NCBI GenBank assembly: GCA_023301795.1
Contig: JALZVU010000025.1
Span: 1 to 60,274 of the forward strand
Length of the DNA stretch: 60,274 nt
Origin: Granulosicoccus sp.
Lineage (GTDB): Bacteria > Pseudomonadota > Gammaproteobacteria > Granulosicoccales > Granulosicoccaceae
Reading direction: 5' to 3'
This document shows, one piece after another, positions 15,407 through 23,917 of this stretch. A model generated the notes under the pieces. That model was not told the DNA's origin. It worked only from the letters and a program-made list of their open reading frames with translations, and did not search any database. Made by a program: the position numbers and the translations under genes. Each line of letters starts with the position of its first letter. Positions within the stretch are counted from its first letter, which is position 1.

Positions 15407-18205
15407 TCAGGCGATCACAATGTCATCACATTCTCTGGCAGCTTGTAGCAACAGTGCTTCCAGGAGTCGTGTACGCTCCTCCGTCTTTTGCCAGTCGCTA
15501 TCCCTACAGGCGAGTTCGAGTGACTCGGCAGCCTTTGCAACTGCGTTGATTCGGAACAATTGTGAGACCCCCTTAATCGCATGTGCGACCTCAAGAACCT
15601 GCTTGTAGTCGTTTTTTTCAAGCCCTTCATGTAGCAAGCGAATATGCCCGGGCACTTCTTGTCCGTATGTTCTCAACGCACCTCGGGCCCACTCCAGATC
15701 TCCGCGTACTGCAGTGGCGCACGTATTAACATCCACCAGCGGCGTAACCATTACCTTCTTTCTTGCAGTATCACCAACCCATTGAGTGATCGCATTTCTC
15801 ACTTTCTCAACGGTGGCCGGTTTGGTCAGCAAGTCGTCAAAACCCGTGGCCATTGCACGCTTTCGTGTAGAACTATAGGCATCCGCTGTCATAGCGATTA
15901 TGGGCACTTGCGCATTGGAGCTGGTGCCACTTCTAATGGCTTCAGCCACTTCAAAGCCATCTTGATCAGGCATGTGCAGATCAAGTAATACAAGATCAAT
16001 TTTTTCTGATTGCACGTAGGCTAGAGCCTCTTTGCCAGAAGATGCATAGATGCCGCGAATCTCCAGATAGTCGAAGTACTGCATTAGCAGGTCAATGTTG
16101 ATCCTCTGATCGTCAACGGCTAACACTGTTAGCTCATACTCTGTTTTGCGTGGACGATCATCAGATGTAGATGCCGATGCGTATGAGCAGGCGCTGAGTG
16201 ATTGACCATCAAGGGCCCGTTGTAAGGAGCGTTTGAATGTGGTGGTTGATGGCGTTTTCAGCGCGTATCCGCTAAAGCCAGCTTGCTGCAGGCGTTCCTG
16301 AATAGCCGGTGTCAGCTGACTCACCAAAGCGATGCGCCTGTCATAATGTTGGTGTTTTAGTGAATGTTCATCTACCTCATCCCACACCGTAGAATCCATA
16401 CCTGGCCTGCTCCAATAGTGGGTGAGCACTCGATTTGGAATATTCTGAATATAGACGGATAGCGTCAGGTTCGCTGTATGTTGAAGTGCCGTTAAGTTGT
16501 GCTCCACAAAGCGTCTGAGGAACGATCGTAACGGTATGTAAGGGTCTTCGTAAAATACTCTGGTAGTGTTCTGGCCGACAGGTGCAAACGGTTCCGAAGG
16601 TTGCAATGCTGCAGCCTTTGCTACCTCCAATGGAATGACTACATCAATACAGGTGCCGTAGCCTTCTGTGCTGCGTAATTCTATAGTGCCGTTTAGCAGC
16701 TCAACGATACCGCTGCAAATGAACAGACCGAGGCCTGTACCTCCGTAGCGGCGAGTGGTTGACATGTCTGCCTGGGTAAATGCCGAAAACAGAACATCCT
16801 GTTTTTCTTTGGGTATGCCAATGCCGGTGTCCTGTACGCTGAATTTAACAACTCGCAGTCCTGGCTCGTGCTTAATCAATTCAGTGGTGAGTAATACGTG
16901 GCCTTTTTCTGTGAATTTGATTGAGTTTGAAAGAAGATTGAGAAGTACTTGTTTAAGTCGAACAGGATCGGTGTACACCTCGCGTAGAGACAGATCAGGC
17001 AATGGTGAAACAAATAGCTCTACACCTCTATTGACGGCTTGCATGGCAAGCGTTGTGTTGACTTCGTCCAGTAGATGTTCAAGATCAGTGCTGATTGATT
17101 CAACAACTAGATTGCCTGACTCGATTTTCGAGATATCCAGTATGTCTTCAATCAGGTAGATCAATGTGTTTGACGCATTTTTGATCATGTCGAACTGATC
17201 TACCTGAGTGATGTCAAGTCCAGATTTGTTCATGACCGATAATGTGCCGACAATAGCGTTCAGCGGTGTGCGGATTTCGTGGCTCATGTTCGCCACAAAT
17301 TGTGACTTGAAGGCACTGGCGGATTCAGCCGACTCTCGTGCCTGTTCCAGCTCAGTATTTTTTTGCTCTAGTAGCCTCAATGTACTTTGCAGATCTTCAG
17401 TTGCCAATTGAATAGCCTGAAGCTGCTGAGCATGAAATGCCTGCATCTCTGAGGAAAGGTAGTTGACGCCATGAGCCAGTTCGCCAAGCTCACCTCCAAT
17501 AGGTAGATCGGGCACTTTTACGTATTCATTAGTTGCCAATGCCTTTACGGATTGTGTAAGGGTTCGAATGGGATTGATGACAGAGCGCGCTAAGGCGAAG
17601 GCGGCCGCCATTGCCAGCAGTAAAACTGCCAGGACATACAAAAGTCCACGCTCTACGATGACAAGTTGGTTCTGGTACGCCTGTGTTAGATTGATATTGA
17701 ATTCCACGCGCCCTACTGCTTCTATAGGTGCGTCGTAGGGTATAGGACGTTGCTGGTCTGGTACGCTCTCATCAAATAAGGGATCTTCGTATCGACTAAG
17801 ATCAGTCCGCTGCACCACGACAGAAATCCGATTTGTCATGGGTAACTGCGAGACCCATTCTCGAATCTTTCGTGCAACGGGGCTGATAATGTAATCAGAA
17901 CGGTTCGTAGTATCTCCTTGATATAATAGCTTGTTCTCTAATCCGTAAAAACGCACACTGTATATCGACGGGATAGACAAGGCTGGTTGCGCCAGTTCTT
18001 GCAGAATTGTGGTGTTGGCGGTAGCTACGGCAAATTCACTGGCGTTTGCCAAGCCTTGGGCTAGTGTGATGGCGCGTCGTACTTCTGCTTGTTCGCTATC
18101 TCTAACCCCAGTGACACCTGAGTACAGACTCATTAAAACAATGACAAGCAGTGCTGGTATAAATGCGACCAGTAGCATGCGGCTTGATATCGAGAGGTTT
18201 CTCAT
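15407..18205 (-). CDS. BarA-like hybrid histidine kinase with receiver and HPt domains
   Basis: A 932-residue inner-membrane phosphorelay kinase. Helix 10-30 and helix 185-207 enclose a periplasmic sensor of about 155 residues. HAMP follows (208-262), then a coiled linker, HisKA with His309 (MSHEIRTPLNA), the ATPase domain (N box LLSNSIKF, G1 DTGIGIP, G2 GGTGLGL), a degenerate receiver-like segment (540-668) without an acceptor aspartate, a true receiver with Asp742 (LVLLDLHMP) and an HPt domain with His875 (AHAIKG). This is the tripartite BarA/ArcB design that passes phosphate to a separate response regulator, which is not in the window. Its ATG overlaps the stop of the binding-protein gene, so the periplasmic protein may be its sensory partner. 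Confidence 0.92.
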   Translation of the reverse strand: MRNLSISSRMLLVAFIPALLVIVLMSLYSGVTGVRDSEQAEVRRAITLAQGLANASEFAVATANTTILQELAQPALSIPSIYSVRFYGLENKLLYQGDTTNRSDYIISPVARKIREWVSQLPMTNRISVVVQRTDLSRYEDPLFDESVPDQQRPIPYDAPIEAVGRVEFNINLTQAYQNQLVIVERGLLYVLAVLLLAMAAAFALARSVINPIRTLTQSVKALATNEYVKVPDLPIGGELGELAHGVNYLSSEMQAFHAQQLQAIQLATEDLQSTLRLLEQKNTELEQARESAESASAFKSQFVANMSHEIRTPLNAIVGTLSVMNKSGLDITQVDQFDMIKNASNTLIYLIEDILDISKIESGNLVVESISTDLEHLLDEVNTTLAMQAVNRGVELFVSPLPDLSLREVYTDPVRLKQVLLNLLSNSIKFTEKGHVLLTTELIKHEPGLRVVKFSVQDTGIGIPKEKQDVLFSAFTQADMSTTRRYGGTGLGLFICSGIVELLNGTIELRSTEGYGTCIDVVIPLEVAKAAALQPSEPFAPVGQNTTRVFYEDPYIPLRSFLRRFVEHNLTALQHTANLTLSVYIQNIPNRVLTHYWSRPGMDSTVWDEVDEHSLKHQHYDRRIALVSQLTPAIQERLQQAGFSGYALKTPSTTTFKRSLQRALDGQSLSACSYASASTSDDRPRKTEYELTVLAVDDQRINIDLLMQYFDYLEIRGIYASSGKEALAYVQSEKIDLVLLDLHMPDQDGFEVAEAIRSGTSSNAQVPIIAMTADAYSSTRKRAMATGFDDLLTKPATVEKVRNAITQWVGDTARKKVMVTPLVDVNTCATAVRGDLEWARGALRTYGQEVPGHIRLLHEGLEKNDYKQVLEVAHAIKGVSQLFRINAVAKAAESLELACRDSDWQKTEERTRLLEALLLQAARECDDIVIA

Positions 18206-19179
18206 GGCTGGAAGTCTCGATCTGAATAGGTGGCGTTTGCGTCAAAGGAAAATAGTTTGCTCAAGCGCAATGACTTGGCGACATTAACGTTGTCTGCAAT
18301 TGAAAAATATTGCGGATAACTGACACTATCTTCTGAGAAGCTTTTGAGCGAGGTGCCATCAGTTGATTGCAAGCTTTCCGCGATTTCACGAAATATCTGT
18401 AACGGTGTGGAATAAGCTGTTATCAGTGCACCTGCCTTGACATAGGCGCGACTCAAACCGACTACCGGTTTTCCATATCCGTAGGCACTCAGCAAGACTG
18501 TTCTCAGCGTTTTTCTGTTGAAAACTGATGTTTCTGGTATCGCTATGAGTGCATCATTGCTTGTCAGGGCATCGTTGAGCTGTGGTGCGAGAAGAACAGA
18601 AGGCTTGTATCTGGATCGATCCAGCAACACATCATCTGCACGCTGTGCAATGTCTATAATCGGTGTTTCAGAAAGCACTGCAAAGCGGGACAGGGCAGGG
18701 TAGACCCGTTGGGCTACTCGTGCTTGTCGCATAACAGGTTGATCTATGACCAATGCCGAAACAGAGCGCGATGAAGTTGATGGTTCATTGGTCAGAATCG
18801 TTCGATAATTTTCTTCTGTCAGTAGTACACACCGTACGTCCAGATGCGCCACGACGGCGACGGTTTGTTTGCAACCTGTCATACCAGCTGCAACTACAAT
18901 ACCCTGACCAGGCCATTCGATGGACGACAGAGATTGGTCTGTAAGATCCACTACAGAGATATTTTTGTGTTTAAGTTCGCTGTCAATTGCGCGCTGGACA
19001 TCATCATTGAGTGAGTTGGCCAACCCGAGAACGATGATGAGGGAATCATTATCGTCAGTATCAGCGAGAGCGATCGAGGCATCAGCTGTGGCAGTTAAAG
19101 GCACTTTAGCTGTTGCACACAGCAGTGCAAGCGCACAGAATGTGCACAGTGACTTCAACCAGCTTGGACGCTGAGGCAT
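18202..19179 (-). CDS. Periplasmic ABC-type binding protein without a transporter (COG2984-like)
   Basis: A 325-residue protein with an N-terminal signal sequence (helix about 10-23, cleavage near residue 33-40). The rest looks like the two-lobed fold of the TrpX/ABC_sub_bind family: two Rossmann-like halves with IIVLGLANS, VALVIDQPV and IPETSVFNRKT-like strands. No permease or ATPase gene accompanies it. It sits between a TonB-dependent receptor (12 bases upstream) and the hybrid kinase (ATGA overlap downstream). The likely role is to capture a ligand in the periplasm and present it to the kinase rather than feed an importer. The ligand is unknown. Family assignment is by pattern only. Confidence 0.65.
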   Translation of the reverse strand: MPQRPSWLKSLCTFCALALLCATAKVPLTATADASIALADTDDNDSLIIVLGLANSLNDDVQRAIDSELKHKNISVVDLTDQSLSSIEWPGQGIVVAAGMTGCKQTVAVVAHLDVRCVLLTEENYRTILTNEPSTSSRSVSALVIDQPVMRQARVAQRVYPALSRFAVLSETPIIDIAQRADDVLLDRSRYKPSVLLAPQLNDALTSNDALIAIPETSVFNRKTLRTVLLSAYGYGKPVVGLSRAYVKAGALITAYSTPLQIFREIAESLQSTDGTSLKSFSEDSVSYPQYFSIADNVNVAKSLRLSKLFSFDANATYSDRDFQP

Positions 19180-19191
19180 TCGGGCGCTGTA

Positions 19192-21240
19192 CTACGGAAG
19201 CTGTACCGTCAAACGCGCGAAGTACAAATTGTCTATTTGGTTGCGTTCTAAATAGTCAACTGTATCGCCTATATCCAACTCGGCCTGTAGCGCCAATGAG
19301 GCATTCAGGCGCGACAGGCGAAAACTTTTGGCCAAACGTAAATCCAGCCGGTTAAGCTTTGACTTGTCTCTCACGTCATCCCATATCCAGTTGCTGGCAT
19401 AGTAGTACTCAGCGGTGGCCGTGACAGCCCGGCTGAGATGCATACTGCCGAGAAGTGACAGTGTATGCTCTGGGACGAGTTGTCGCCTCTCTAAATCACT
19501 ATCCTCCCCGAAAGAATAGGCATAGGCGGCACGAAAACGATATCGAGCTTGCAACTGGTAGTCCAGCTGCACCTCAAATGTTGTGTAGCGGTAGTTAAAG
19601 CGGTTTTCATACGTCCTTGCTCGTTGGTCGAAAGTGTCTGTAGCCACCTCAGTCGAAAGCCTGGGGGCAATTAGGTCACGTAGGTCGTGATACGACAGTT
19701 TTACGTCCGAAGTGAAGCCGTTGCGAGCGTTGTAGTAGTAACCCAGATCAATGACGTCAATGGTTTCCGGGTCGAGGTTCTGCCCTCCGAGAAGAAACTG
19801 ATCTGTGAACTCTAGGCCGTTGCTGGCAAGCAGATTGAATTGAACAAGGCCTTCCTCTTCCAGCAATAACGGTGTGCGAATTCCTCGAGAATAACCCAAT
19901 CGTAATTGTTGTCTGGGTGAGTGCTGATACGCTAGGCTCAACCGAGGCGACAGGCTGACGTCCGTGATGCTGTTGTTTTCAGCCAAGACACCTGCATTTA
20001 GCAGCCAGCTCTCTTGCAGCTCGTATTCAGAATGTACAAACAGACGTTGCGTCGATACGTATCGGGTACGATCATCGCTGAACAAAAATTGGCCCATGAC
20101 AGAGTCTTGCCGCAACGCACCTCCGTATACTAGGCGGTGTTTTTTGTTGAGTCTGTAGGTGCGTTGGATTTCCAGTTCATGGCGTGTTGAGCGTGAATCT
20201 CGATCAACATCGACGTCTACCGTGACACCTGCGAATGCCGGGTTGCCCGATGCCAGGGCAGCATCGAAGGTTTCAGTTCCCGCATCGTTGATATCAAAAT
20301 AGTTGTAGTAATATTGAACTCTTAAGGAGTCGTCACTGGAATAGGCGCGTTCCCAGACAAGCTGCGTGTAGGCGTTCAGTGTCTCTTCATAACGCACCAG
20401 ATCATCGGGCTCGACCACTGTGCCAATTTCCGTATGCCCGCCTTTTGTTGCTCCAATATCAATTCCTAATTGGTCTATTGGATTGATTTGCCAATGTGTT
20501 CGAATCGATCCAAGTTGGCTGCGCTCGGTGTCAGGGATGTTTTCAAAGCCTTCGTCTTGCTCGCTTTGCAATGTCACGCGGTAGTCAACTTTGTCTGTCG
20601 ATCCGTTGTACGACACTGTGCCTGTTCTGAACTCGTTTCCGCCGCCTTCTGTATTGATATACCATCCAGGGCTTATCGCTGGCTCACGGGTAGTAATACT
20701 CACCACTGCCTTGAACGAATTGGGTCCAAAAGTGGCAGCATTTGGCGCGCGCGTTACTTCTATTCTTTGTATGTCGCTCAGGGCAACGGGCAGCTCACTC
20801 CACGGAATACCTCCATACAAGGGTACGTAGGTGGGGCGGCCATCAATAATGAGCTGGAGTCGGGGATTGTAGCGTTCGGACAATCCGGCATAGGTGGCTG
20901 TCGGATTCCCATTGACCATCTTGCCAACCTGCATGCCGGGTACCAGTCTGAGTAAATCAACGATGCTTCGTGCGCCACTAAGCTCAATCATCTGAGCGTC
21001 GATAATCGTAATAGACGCTGGCGAGCTGGATTGAGGTTGAATCAGTCTGGAGGCAGAGAGTACGACGGGGGTTTGAGTATCATCAATATCGAGTCGCTCT
21101 GTGGCCTGTGTTTGTGAGGCTGTCGCCGATACACAATATAGGGCCAGGATCGTACAAAGTCTGTAGTACGTTTCTGGTGTATTGCCTGGCGAGCTGGAAA
21201 ATACTGGCACGCACGTCCTCCAATGGTAGCAACGGTACAA
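19192..21240 (-). CDS. TonB-dependent outer membrane receptor
   Basis: A 682-residue outer-membrane protein. After a signal sequence (hydrophobic stretch about 27-42) comes a plug domain (55-170) with the conserved LLRLVPGMQVGKM, LIIDGRPTYVP, IERIEVTRAPN-like and ATFGPNSFKAVVSI motifs, then a beta-barrel rich in aromatic and Arg residues to the end. It is small for a TonB receptor, in the size range of CirA/BtuB-type receptors. The final residue is Pro rather than the usual Phe/Trp. First gene of an operon with a periplasmic binding protein and a hybrid kinase, suggesting ligand sensing. The divergent neighbour 242 bases away starts a biosynthetic cluster. Ligand unknown. Confidence 0.87.
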   Translation of the reverse strand: MYRCYHWRTCVPVFSSSPGNTPETYYRLCTILALYCVSATASQTQATERLDIDDTQTPVVLSASRLIQPQSSSPASITIIDAQMIELSGARSIVDLLRLVPGMQVGKMVNGNPTATYAGLSERYNPRLQLIIDGRPTYVPLYGGIPWSELPVALSDIQRIEVTRAPNAATFGPNSFKAVVSITTREPAISPGWYINTEGGGNEFRTGTVSYNGSTDKVDYRVTLQSEQDEGFENIPDTERSQLGSIRTHWQINPIDQLGIDIGATKGGHTEIGTVVEPDDLVRYEETLNAYTQLVWERAYSSDDSLRVQYYYNYFDINDAGTETFDAALASGNPAFAGVTVDVDVDRDSRSTRHELEIQRTYRLNKKHRLVYGGALRQDSVMGQFLFSDDRTRYVSTQRLFVHSEYELQESWLLNAGVLAENNSITDVSLSPRLSLAYQHSPRQQLRLGYSRGIRTPLLLEEEGLVQFNLLASNGLEFTDQFLLGGQNLDPETIDVIDLGYYYNARNGFTSDVKLSYHDLRDLIAPRLSTEVATDTFDQRARTYENRFNYRYTTFEVQLDYQLQARYRFRAAYAYSFGEDSDLERRQLVPEHTLSLLGSMHLSRAVTATAEYYYASNWIWDDVRDKSKLNRLDLRLAKSFRLSRLNASLALQAELDIGDTVDYLERNQIDNLYFARLTVQLP

Positions 21241-21352
21241 AATCGAACTTTGAATCGCGGATCGTAGAACTTCGCTAATTCGACGGATGATAAGCCATGT
21301 AACAATATTGGGTATTACGGCTTTAGTCTAGTATTGCCTGAGCACGATTGGG

Positions 21353-21369
21353 GTTTTCTGTCAGAAAAC
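21353..21369. promoter_or_regulatory. Short perfect inverted repeat in the divergent promoter region
   Basis: GTTTTCT (21353-21359) and AGAAAAC (21363-21369) form a 7-bp perfect repeat around a 3-base centre. It lies in the 242-base region between the divergently transcribed TonB-receptor operon and the ligase/esterase cluster. No T-tract follows on either strand, so it is more likely an operator than a terminator. I see no convincing -35/-10 pair in either direction. Confidence 0.25.
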
Positions 21370-21482
21370 GGATCTGCAGGATTTTGGTGGTGGCATGAAT
21401 AGCTGCTGTTGTATCGATTAGTCTGAGTCAGGAAATTGGTGTAGGATCGAATTGTTGACGCTGTACAGAGACATATAGTTCT

Positions 21483-22691
21483 ATGTACAGACGCCGCTGG
21501 CATCTGCCAGCTGCCGCTACACGGAAAATTGCTTTGCCAGAGCCAATATCCATAGGAATCGAAGAAGAATACCTGCTTGTTAATCCCGAGACACGCGAGC
21601 TTGCTAATCATCAGCCAGCAGGCTTCATGGAGCAGTGCAAAGAGCTTTTAGGATCGAGGGTGACCTACGAGATGCTACAAAGCCAGGTAGAGATCGGTAC
21701 TGATGTCTGTAATACGATAGGTGAGGCGCGATCCGAGATCCTGGAGCTTCGACGTGGCGTGGCATCGGTAGCCAACGAATTTAATCTCAGTATTGTTGCG
21801 GCCTCTACTCATCCATGGTCATTGTGGAGTGATCAACAGCCTGTCGATATGGAGCGTTATCGAATCATGGGCGTGGAACAGGCCAGTATAGCCAGGCGAA
21901 TGGCCATTTGCGGTATGCATGTTCACGCTGGAATTCCAGATCAGGACTTACGTGTCGATCTGATGAGCCAAGTCAGTTATTTTATGCCGCATTTACTTGC
22001 GCTCAGCGGTTCATCGCCTTTCTGGGAAGGGATCGATACGGGCCTTAAATCGATGCGTCCAACCATAGCAGGCCATTTGCCACGATCAGGTTTGCCAGAG
22101 GCATTTGATAACTGGAATGACTGGATGGAAATGGTTGATGATATGACTGCCTGTGGGATGATTAATTGCCCTTCGCGTATTTGGTGGGATCTGCGGCCAA
22201 GTGTGCGTCACCCCACGCTGGAAATTCGAATTTGTGACGTTTGCACCTGGGCTGAAGATGGTCTCACGGTGGCGGCCTTGTATCAGGCTTTGTTGACATT
22301 TCTTAGCCATCTGCGCGCTAACAATCAGCAGTGGAGGCGCTACCGACGCATTCTTATACTAGAGAACAAATGGCGTGCTCAGCGCTACGGGGTTGATGCT
22401 TTGCTAGGTGATTTCGGTAAACGTCAAGCGGTTCCATTGCCAGATTTGATCGATGAGCTCGTTGAACTGGTCAGGCCGCATGCCGAGGATCTTGATTGTG
22501 TCGCCGAGGTGGAAAATGCTCGTAACATTGCTCGCAGAGGAAGTAGCTCTGATTATCAACTGCGTGCCTACAACAGCGCTATTGAGCAAGGTGCTACCGA
22601 GCGTGAAGCCCAGATAGCGGTAGTCGACTGGTTGATTGCCGAGTCTGTTCCAGATGAACATAGTGATGCCGGAAGCCCCCCACGCTCTTGA
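21483..22691 (+). CDS. YbdK-type carboxylate-amine ligase (GCS2 family)
   Basis: A 402-residue cytoplasmic ATP-dependent ligase of the glutamate-cysteine ligase family 2 (COG2170). It has the N-terminal ISIGIEEEYLLVN (acidic metal-binding residues), CGMHVHAGI near residue 145, and the EIRICDVCTWAEDGL motif. Family members join the carboxylate of one amino acid to an amine with ATP; E. coli YbdK has weak gamma-glutamylcysteine ligase activity. It opens a five-gene cluster with two ATP-grasp ligases and two esterases, which suggests it makes one amide bond of an unknown metabolite. The true start may lie some 20 codons downstream, since homology begins at LPEPISIG. Its TGA overlaps the next ATG. 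Confidence 0.87.
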   Translation: MYRRRWHLPAAATRKIALPEPISIGIEEEYLLVNPETRELANHQPAGFMEQCKELLGSRVTYEMLQSQVEIGTDVCNTIGEARSEILELRRGVASVANEFNLSIVAASTHPWSLWSDQQPVDMERYRIMGVEQASIARRMAICGMHVHAGIPDQDLRVDLMSQVSYFMPHLLALSGSSPFWEGIDTGLKSMRPTIAGHLPRSGLPEAFDNWNDWMEMVDDMTACGMINCPSRIWWDLRPSVRHPTLEIRICDVCTWAEDGLTVAALYQALLTFLSHLRANNQQWRRYRRILILENKWRAQRYGVDALLGDFGKRQAVPLPDLIDELVELVRPHAEDLDCVAEVENARNIARRGSSSDYQLRAYNSAIEQGATEREAQIAVVDWLIAESVPDEHSDAGSPPRS

Positions 22692-23833
22692 TGAAGTCTG
22701 AAAGCGAGTCGTACACTTTCCCAGCGTTGCAAGCGCTACTCGATACAGGGGTGACGCCGTCAAGGCTAAAGGCGTTTGTTGATACCCAGACGTTCCCGTT
22801 GGTGAGCACGGGGCAGGTGACGTTCGTGTGGATCGGTGACGCGCAAAAGGTGTCGTTATTGAGGTGGATCCATGGAGGGGTGGATCAAAGCGTGTTTACA
22901 CAGGTGCCGGATACGCCTTTGTGGTTGTTGTCTATGGATGTGACAGATGGGGGGCGCTTTGAATACAAATTATGTATTCACCATGCAGACAATGAGCATT
23001 GGATACTTGATCCACTGAATAAGAATACAGCGGGAGACCCATACGGGGAGAACTCTGTGTGTAAAACCTTTGGTTATGCGCAGCCAGAATGGAGTAAACC
23101 GCAAAATGCTCCAACGGGCAGTATTCATGAGCTGCTAGTGACCAGTGAAGTGTTTGAAGAAACTCGTCAGGAGCAGGTCTATCTTCCGGCTGGTTATATA
23201 GAAGACGTACCTTTACCGCTCCTGGTTATTCACGACGGGGCCGACTTTGTCACCTATGCCGATCTGGCAACATCACTGGATAATCTTATCCATACTGGGG
23301 CCATCCCGCCGGTTGTGGTCGCACTGGTACAAACAAAGGATCGGATGGGTGAGTATGCTCGTGGCAGGCGCCATGCCCGATACTTGGTGAGTGAGCTGTT
23401 ACCTGCACTTGAATCGCGTTATGCCTTGTCAGACAAAGTGCAGCAGCGAGTGTTGTTGGGTGCCAGTTTGGGTGCCGTGGCGGCGCTGTCCACTGTCTTC
23501 AGATACCCTGGAGTATTCGGTGGTGCGGTATTGCAATCCGGCTCTTTTATTCTGGATGATAAGAAATTACAAGGCCGGCCCCATCCGGTATTCCGGCAGG
23601 TAGCAAGGCTTGTCAGAGCCTTCCGGCGAGCACCTGAGATGCCAAATTTTCGAGCCTTTGTGACCACAGGTGAGCTGGAAGGATTGGCCTCAGAAAACCG
23701 TGCGCTTGCCCAGTTACTCGAAGAGGGCGATGTAGATGTGCAGTTCAAAAGTGCATGGGATGGACACCATTGGCACAACTGGCGAGATCAGTTGCGAGAC
23801 GGGCTGACGTGGGTGCTGCGCCCGGATGACTAG
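22688..23833 (+). CDS. Enterochelin-esterase-like alpha/beta hydrolase with N-terminal E-set domain
   Basis: A 381-residue soluble protein built like Fes. An N-terminal immunoglobulin-like domain (about 30-130, VTFVWIGDAQKV then a YKL strand) precedes an esterase domain (145-380). The nucleophile is Ser260 in GASLGAVAAL; HHWHNWRDQL near residue 360 supplies the histidine. Fes-type enzymes cleave ester bonds of siderophores and other cyclic esters. No signal peptide, so cytoplasmic. It overlaps the carboxylate-amine ligase gene by ATGA and is therefore tightly coupled to it. In this setting it could trim, release or hydrolyse the product of the ligases, or act as an acyl- or aminoacyl-transferase. 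Confidence 0.82.
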   Translation: MMKSESESYTFPALQALLDTGVTPSRLKAFVDTQTFPLVSTGQVTFVWIGDAQKVSLLRWIHGGVDQSVFTQVPDTPLWLLSMDVTDGGRFEYKLCIHHADNEHWILDPLNKNTAGDPYGENSVCKTFGYAQPEWSKPQNAPTGSIHELLVTSEVFEETRQEQVYLPAGYIEDVPLPLLVIHDGADFVTYADLATSLDNLIHTGAIPPVVVALVQTKDRMGEYARGRRHARYLVSELLPALESRYALSDKVQQRVLLGASLGAVAALSTVFRYPGVFGGAVLQSGSFILDDKKLQGRPHPVFRQVARLVRAFRRAPEMPNFRAFVTTGELEGLASENRALAQLLEEGDVDVQFKSAWDGHHWHNWRDQLRDGLTWVLRPDD

Positions 23834-23917
23834 TGCAGCAAGAACATCTTCAGTAGGTACTTGGGAAAGGTTAGTCCGTGTGGCTAATATCAATAGAAAA
23901 AGAACACAGGAGGCGGT

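Noticed and set aside
21455-21479. TTGACG and TATAGT before the YbdK-type gene as a promoter
   Set aside because: Spacing is 13 bases, too short for sigma-70, and it abuts the start codon.
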